Shown: positions 16,417 to 20,947 of the stretch, one piece after another
How positions within the stretch are numbered: position 1 is the stretch's first letter
Layout of the letters: every line of letters starts with the position of its first letter
Origin: a virus
Direction: 5' to 3' (one strand)
Length of the DNA stretch: 20,947 bases
Virus record (IMG/VR): IMGVR_UViG_3300021092_000249
Coordinates: 1 to 20,947 of that record
Notes under the pieces: model-generated
What the model was told of the DNA's origin: nothing
Seen by the model: only the letters and a program-made list of their open reading frames with translations
Database searches by the model: none
Translations under genes and position numbers: made by a program

Positions 16417-18427
16417 GATCTTCAGCGCACAATACTACTTTCTTAATCTTCAATGGATCAGTTCCTATTCCAACTGGTTTGACTGGATTAAATGTTAAAA
16501 CAGGTTGTATAATAGCACCTTCACCATCAGGGCTATTTATTTCCAGTTGTGGGAAAACCTTAATGGCACTTCCTGGATTGATAATATTAGCACCAGTAAT
16601 TCTTCCAAAGGAATCAACAACTGGATAAATTTCTATATCATTCAATGGACATGCTTCGTCAACAATTCTATCTCCAGATGTATATCCAATTCCAGGTTTA
16701 ATAATATTGACAGCAGTGATGCTACCAACAACTTCTTGCCCACTTGAATCTATCAATGGAGTTGTACATGGATCATCTGTGCTTCCAGTATATGTTGTAG
16801 AGTTGAGGTATCCATATCCAGGATTATCAATTTGAACTTTGGAAACTTGTCCATTTTCAACATAAACTGTTCCACTTGCTCCTGCACCATTTCCACAAGG
16901 GTCATCAAAGGAAATATAAGGTGCTCCTGAATACCCTAATCCAAAGTTAGTCATATTGACACCAGCAACTTGACCTATTGCATCAACAACTGCAAGTCCA
17001 GCAGCACCAACGCCTCCACCACCAAAGAATGTGACTGTTGGAAGACCACATTCAAGGCTTGTCACATCACATCCCTGACCAAGACCTGCTAACTCTGGAG
17101 GAAGTGCATCATCTCCTTTTCCTGCATTATTAAGACCTAACCATTCTCTTGCTGCTTTTTTTGCATTTTGCAATCCTTTTCTTGGATAATTAACAACATT
17201 ATTAATACCTTCAATTGTTTCTGGTGGAATAAATCCTTTATTCATTTCATAATCATAGTGTGCCTTACACTCTGCACTTTCACAACTTAAGAAATTGAGT
17301 GCTGCATTTGCATAATTAAGTGCCTGAGAAACATAGGAACTGATTGGACCAATAACACTTGTCAAATCTCCAAGAATACCACTAAGTGCTTCTGATATTT
17401 GTGATGTAATATTAGATAAAACACTTCCAAGAAAAGATTCAGCAGCACATAAAGGAACGCTAATAACTTTATCTACAATTTCTAATAAAAATTTAGTTAT
17501 AAATTCTGCAATTCCTTTAATAATCTTATTAAAAGCACACCAAATACTATCCACAAGTTTATCCATAGCAAGTTCTTCAAAAAGTTTAATATCTTTAGGA
17601 AGAAGTTTATCAAGTTTTCCTTTTAAGTATTTGTATAGTCTTTTATTAATTTTATCTCTAATAAAAGTACAATACTCATGAAACAAATCAGTAATAATTT
17701 GCCCTGTTTCTTGTACAAGTGCAGGTAAATCTGCTACTGCATTTGTAACTGTATTAACAATACCAACTGTCTGATTGATTGTATTTAATGTTTTTATAAA
17801 ATCTCTTAGTGCTCTTACAAGACGACCATAAGTTGTGTTTGAATTTTTACAAGTTGGAGGTATTGAAATTACTTGTCTATTAGTTGGAGCTCCAATATTT
17901 GTTGCTTCTGTTCCTTGTGACTTTTTATTGTCTGTTCCAATTCCTGCTGTAGGATTTGGAATTCCAGTTGCAGATTTGTTAGGAATTTTACCAGTTTTAG
18001 AATCTTTAAGAAGAGGATTTATTGGTTTTCTACTTGGTATGAACCCATCAAAATTGTCAGTTCCTTTATCAAATGTATTTGAGTAATCAATATCATATCC
18101 AGAAAATAGTGCTCCTATGATGACTGGTTGCTGTCCATTATCACCATCCATAAAGAAACCAATTACAGTTTCTCCCCCATCAATATTAGCATTCATTCCA
18201 GTGCCTTTACTTCCAGCACCCAAATGTAAAGGCACTAAAACATGTGCCCAAGGAAGGTCAGATTCATCAATAACATTTTTAGAACCAGGGTGGTGTCCAA
18301 TAATTCTTACCTTGGCTTTATATCCACCCTTCTCTGTTGAGACATATTGAGATACTCTTCCTATGAACCATCTAAAAGATTCTTTACCTAAAAAGTTAGG
18401 ACTGATTAGGGACTGTTCAAGCATCAT
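16406..18427 (-). CDS. 5: gp5-like baseplate hub protein with N-terminal OB-fold, lacking lysozyme, 673 aa
   Basis: Residues about 15-115 form a gp5/VgrG-type OB-fold domain: FRWFIGRVSQYVSTEKGGYKAKVRIIGHHPG, then LPWAHVLVPLHLG and GGETVIGFFMDGDNGQQPVIIGAL. T4 gp5 then has a lysozyme domain. Here there is instead a Pro/Lys linker, a long helical part (about 205-400) with hydrophobic stretches (IAEFITKFLLEIVDKVISV, then ITSQISEALSGILGDLTSVI), and a C-terminal beta-rich part with NPGYGY and KPGIGY repeats. There are 12 Cys, many for a virion protein. Two adjacent ATGs exist; the first overlaps the previous gene's stop by four bases (ATGA). It probably joins the gp27-like hub at the tail tip. The OB-fold is well supported; the helical part is unassigned. 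Confidence 0.8.
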   Translation of the reverse strand: MMLEQSLISPNFLGKESFRWFIGRVSQYVSTEKGGYKAKVRIIGHHPGSKNVIDESDLPWAHVLVPLHLGAGSKGTGMNANIDGGETVIGFFMDGDNGQQPVIIGALFSGYDIDYSNTFDKGTDNFDGFIPSRKPINPLLKDSKTGKIPNKSATGIPNPTAGIGTDNKKSQGTEATNIGAPTNRQVISIPPTCKNSNTTYGRLVRALRDFIKTLNTINQTVGIVNTVTNAVADLPALVQETGQIITDLFHEYCTFIRDKINKRLYKYLKGKLDKLLPKDIKLFEELAMDKLVDSIWCAFNKIIKGIAEFITKFLLEIVDKVISVPLCAAESFLGSVLSNITSQISEALSGILGDLTSVIGPISSYVSQALNYANAALNFLSCESAECKAHYDYEMNKGFIPPETIEGINNVVNYPRKGLQNAKKAAREWLGLNNAGKGDDALPPELAGLGQGCDVTSLECGLPTVTFFGGGGVGAAGLAVVDAIGQVAGVNMTNFGLGYSGAPYISFDDPCGNGAGASGTVYVENGQVSKVQIDNPGYGYLNSTTYTGSTDDPCTTPLIDSSGQEVVGSITAVNIIKPGIGYTSGDRIVDEACPLNDIEIYPVVDSFGRITGANIINPGSAIKVFPQLEINSPDGEGAIIQPVLTFNPVKPVGIGTDPLKIKKVVLCAEDHGL

Positions 18428-18636
18428 AGGTCGTATACCTTACACTCCAAAGCATTAGGATTCTCATCACAATATAATTCCAGTGCAGTAGGATCATGCT
18501 CATCCTCTGGATGATTAGATTGATACTTTTCTAATGATTCCAACTCTTCCTCTACATGTCTACGTCTTTGAGATGAAATCATGGGATCAACTAATTCATC
18601 TCTATCCTTTTGAATGTGGTCATTAATGCTCTTCAT
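18424..18636 (-). CDS. small acidic protein in the baseplate operon, 70 aa
   Basis: A highly charged, probably helical protein: SQRRRHVEEELESLEKYQSN, then HPEDEHDPTALELYCDENPN and a second Cys near the end (LECKVYDL). No domain is recognised. It overlaps the upstream hub gene and the downstream gp5-like gene by four bases each (ATGA on both sides), so translation of the three should be coupled. Such a position between hub and spike suggests an assembly helper or a small structural clip, but there is no direct evidence. Confidence 0.75.
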   Translation of the reverse strand: MKSINDHIQKDRDELVDPMISSQRRRHVEEELESLEKYQSNHPEDEHDPTALELYCDENPNALECKVYDL

Positions 18637-19973
18637 TCTGGTGGCTCCCCATAGGAATCTCTAATTAATTTAAGTCCTGTATAACCTTGACTTTGTTCAA
18701 ACAAATGTGACAGTTCTTTAATCAAATAATACCCAGATTTTTGTCTATCTTTGGTTCCTTTTTCACTATCAGATTTACTAATCAAACCAAAGTTCAATTC
18801 AATTACATCACCAACTGTTAGATTTAAGTTTAAAGGAACAGTGACATTTAAACTTTGAGAGAATGCCAGATTATATCTGGATAATGATGCTGCTTGATAC
18901 AGAGCTGTATTATCCTTATTTATTGCTGATTTTGTATCATCTTTATCAGCAGGATCTGCATTAAAATTATCAAGAATTCTTACCATAACTCTCGATGGTG
19001 TTTTTTCAAGACCCAAAGGAACTGGTGGTGCTACATTTGCAGTAGAGGCATGGTTCATCAACTTATAACTTTCTTTTAATGCATAATCATATGCATAAAA
19101 CTTCCTATCATTAATATCAAAGAAATAATTTCTACTTGAATACATACCAATTCTTAAATTTTCCATCACATTTACATTTTTTTCAAAGACAGGAATTGAT
19201 ACTATGTTGAAATTGTTTTCAGGAGTTGCTGCATCATCAGTTCTACCTTTATAAACATATTTTACTATTTCTTTTTTATCTGCTGTGCTTGGTTTAAATC
19301 CTGCCATCAAAGTATCCATACTTCTAAAATTAAATCCATTTTTGTTTTGATAAAAAAGAAATCCTGCTGTTCCTGCTTGTGGTGTAGATTGTGATTTGAC
19401 TGGTATAGATTTTGGACACAACCAAGTCAATACAGTAAAAGGTCTTTTTGTATTTCCATAAAAAACATATTCATTTGAAGTTGCTTCTATGTTTTCTTGC
19501 TTATAATTATTTGTTTTTAATACATCCTTCAAAATGCCAAATACACTGCCACTGATATTACCTTTGTATTTTTTATTAACTCTTGAAGTTTCATTTTGAA
19601 ATACTTCAGCAGGACACAACTCTACAACCAGTGCTTCTCTTGTAGATTCTGTTGTTGATGCATAAACTTTGTAGATATAATAAGTATTTTTTTCCTCATC
19701 AAGTTTAATTAATTGACCTGTTGCTGGTTGTTCTATTTCTAAACTAACTCTTTCTCCACCTTTAATGCCAGGTTGCATTCCAGACTTTTTATTAGTCAGA
19801 GTTGTCAGAATACCATCAGTATTGACAAGTAATATAGACACAAAAATTGCTGGTGAAAACAAATCCTCATAATACTGTATGGAAGAAACACATTGAGTCA
19901 CATCAATTACAGAAGAACCATCATAAGATTCAATCAAGAATTGTTTGATTTTATAATTAAGATATGATTCCAT
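18633..19973 (-). CDS. gp27-like baseplate hub protein, 446 aa
   Basis: The N-terminus (KIKQFLIESYDGSSVIDVTQ, then SSIQYYEDLFSPAIFVSILLVNTDGILTTL and GGERVSLEIEQP) matches the first tube-like domain of T4 gp27/VgrG hubs, 'I.I....V..I.YYEDIFSP.I...I.i.ds.gll..l...GGE.v.i.i'. The C-terminus (LTVGDVIELNFGLIS, then SGYYLIKELSHLFEQSQGYTGLKLIRDSYG) is the second barrel-like domain with the usual 'GyYLI..l.H.f....Y.t.l.l.RDs' ending. Length is slightly above T4 gp27 (about 390 residues). In T4 the gp27 trimer adapts the sixfold tail tube to the threefold gp5 spike, and the adjacent gp5-like gene fits this. TAATG overlap with the M23 gene and ATGA overlap with the 70-aa gene show operon coupling. Confidence 0.8.
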   Translation of the reverse strand: MESYLNYKIKQFLIESYDGSSVIDVTQCVSSIQYYEDLFSPAIFVSILLVNTDGILTTLTNKKSGMQPGIKGGERVSLEIEQPATGQLIKLDEEKNTYYIYKVYASTTESTREALVVELCPAEVFQNETSRVNKKYKGNISGSVFGILKDVLKTNNYKQENIEATSNEYVFYGNTKRPFTVLTWLCPKSIPVKSQSTPQAGTAGFLFYQNKNGFNFRSMDTLMAGFKPSTADKKEIVKYVYKGRTDDAATPENNFNIVSIPVFEKNVNVMENLRIGMYSSRNYFFDINDRKFYAYDYALKESYKLMNHASTANVAPPVPLGLEKTPSRVMVRILDNFNADPADKDDTKSAINKDNTALYQAASLSRYNLAFSQSLNVTVPLNLNLTVGDVIELNFGLISKSDSEKGTKDRQKSGYYLIKELSHLFEQSQGYTGLKLIRDSYGEPPE

Positions 19974-20947
19974 TAGGCTACAGTATTGAGAAGAACTCTC
20001 TTATAGAAACTATTTAACAAGTCTTGTTCAGATGGACCAGACATCATCATTCCTCCTGATCCACCTTGCATCATTTGTTGCATCTGTTGTGGGATTGGAA
20101 CTGCAACAGGAATGACTTGATCTTGTGGTCTTTCATAAGATGCATATTGAGAAATAGATCTTGAAGGTCTTAATTGAGTTCTTGGTGCTGATGTTTGAAC
20201 TGGTCTTCCATCAATATTAAATCCTCCAGCACCAATTGATATCCCAGGTGTGGAAGTTCTTGGTTGTTGAAACACTGGTGATAAGGCAACACCAAATCCA
20301 CCTTGACCTGGAACTTCAGATGAACTAGAACTTTGCTGCTGAGCTCTTTCTTTTGTTAATGGAGTTGATATTTTATTTTTAACTGCTCTCATATGAGGTA
20401 ATGGATCAGTGTATCTGCCATTATTAGAGATTCCAAAATGAAGGTGAGTGTTACCTCCTGCAGGATATAATTTTGCAATCTGTTGACCCCCATAAACAAC
20501 TTCTCCAACACGAACCATAGGGGTAGTATGATAATAAAGTGTTCTTAATCCCTCACCATGATCAACTTCAACATATCCATTATATCCATTTGATACTGCT
20601 GCTACAACTTTTCCAGTTTTGTATGCAGCAACTGGAGCATCTAATGCTCCCTGCCAATGAGTCATATCTAAACCTTCATGAGATCTTGTTCCCCCATCTC
20701 TAGGTGCTCCAAATCCTTGACTGGCACTAACTCTCCCTTGTGTTCCTACATCACCTCCAGGTAGCGGGAAGAATGTATCTCCAGATATTGGACCATCATA
20801 TCCTGCATCAGGAGCAACTTGAGTTGGAGCTGGCATTGGAGGTTCATCAAATTCACCTTCAGCAGTAATTTTAAATCCTTTAGAAATTTGTTCAAATTTG
20901 TTCACTACTCTTTCATACCTATCTAAAGATTTTCCAAAAGTTAAAGT
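19973..20947 (-). CDS. M23-family (LytM-like) peptidase domain protein, partial at window edge
   Basis: A GTG at 20905 would give 310 aa, but the frame stays open to the window end with protein-like residues (FGKSLDRYERVV before NKFEQ), so the true start probably lies outside. Numbered from the GTG, an M23 metallopeptidase spans about 53-172: HEGLD supplies His76 and Asp80, YYH gives His126, and THLHF gives His154 and His156. The expected zinc ligands (His76, Asp80, His156) and catalytic His pair are all present. This family cuts peptide cross-links in peptidoglycan. A Gln/Ser/Gly-rich tail follows (about 185-310), ending in a short helix (LLNSFYKRVLLN). In the baseplate operon it probably replaces T4 tail lysozyme for local cell-wall opening. 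Role inferred from family and context. Confidence 0.85.
   Translation of the reverse strand, partial: TLTFGKSLDRYERVVNKFEQISKGFKITAEGEFDEPPMPAPTQVAPDAGYDGPISGDTFFPLPGGDVGTQGRVSASQGFGAPRDGGTRSHEGLDMTHWQGALDAPVAAYKTGKVVAAVSNGYNGYVEVDHGEGLRTLYYHTTPMVRVGEVVYGGQQIAKLYPAGGNTHLHFGISNNGRYTDPLPHMRAVKNKISTPLTKERAQQQSSSSSEVPGQGGFGVALSPVFQQPRTSTPGISIGAGGFNIDGRPVQTSAPRTQLRPSRSISQYASYERPQDQVIPVAVPIPQQMQQMMQGGSGGMMMSGPSEQDLLNSFYKRVLLNTVA

Overview
The window is a stretch of late structural genes from a T4-like myovirus. It is most likely a marine cyanophage of the Synechococcus/Prochlorococcus T4-like group, with a related pelagiphage as the main alternative. This rests on protein content (gp27-like hub, gp5-type OB-fold hub protein, M23 peptidase, giant beta-rich virion proteins, two peptidase-S74 chaperone domains, a QGAQGPQG collagen-like fibre), AT-rich DNA, gene packing with 1 to 11 base overlaps, and T4-type late promoter cores (ATAAATA) at the main transcription-unit boundaries. 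The assignment comes from recognising families by eye; no database search was possible.

Read right to left on the minus strand, positions 20947 to 15153 are a tightly coupled baseplate-hub/spike operon: an M23 peptidase open to the window edge, a gp27-like hub, a 70-aa acidic protein, a gp5-like OB-fold protein without lysozyme, a separate 182-aa beta-helix protein that may be the needle, and a small S74-domain protein. T4 gp5 carries OB-fold, lysozyme and needle in one chain. Here these parts appear to be spread over separate genes.

Positions about 14700 to 15120 break the pattern. They hold a 56-aa Cys-containing ORF, a sigma70-like promoter with TTGACA, 17 bp and TATACT embedded in a perfect 10-bp inverted repeat, and a tRNA with anticodon UAA (Leu) but a short variable loop. 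To the left, 13948-14700 is the only protein gene on the plus strand. It is divergent from the fibre genes, and a palindrome between them puts an ATAAATA core on each strand.

Positions 13876 to 5 form the fibre/adhesin region on the minus strand: a 1761-aa and a 1237-aa virion protein sharing beta-helix motifs, a 127-aa small virion protein, a 1252-aa collagen-like fibre ending in an S74 chaperone, and two small proteins (108 and 98 aa). Separate late promoters probably serve the 1761-aa gene, the 1237-aa/127-aa pair, the collagen fibre, and the 108/98-aa pair. The 1237-aa and collagen-fibre transcripts share an identical 18-nt sequence near the inferred mRNA 5' end. Repeat expansion is visible in a perfect 90-bp tandem duplication, a 9-bp microsatellite and an 83-bp direct repeat. 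No CRISPR, IS element or integrase is present, and there is no gene-free stretch over 300 bases.
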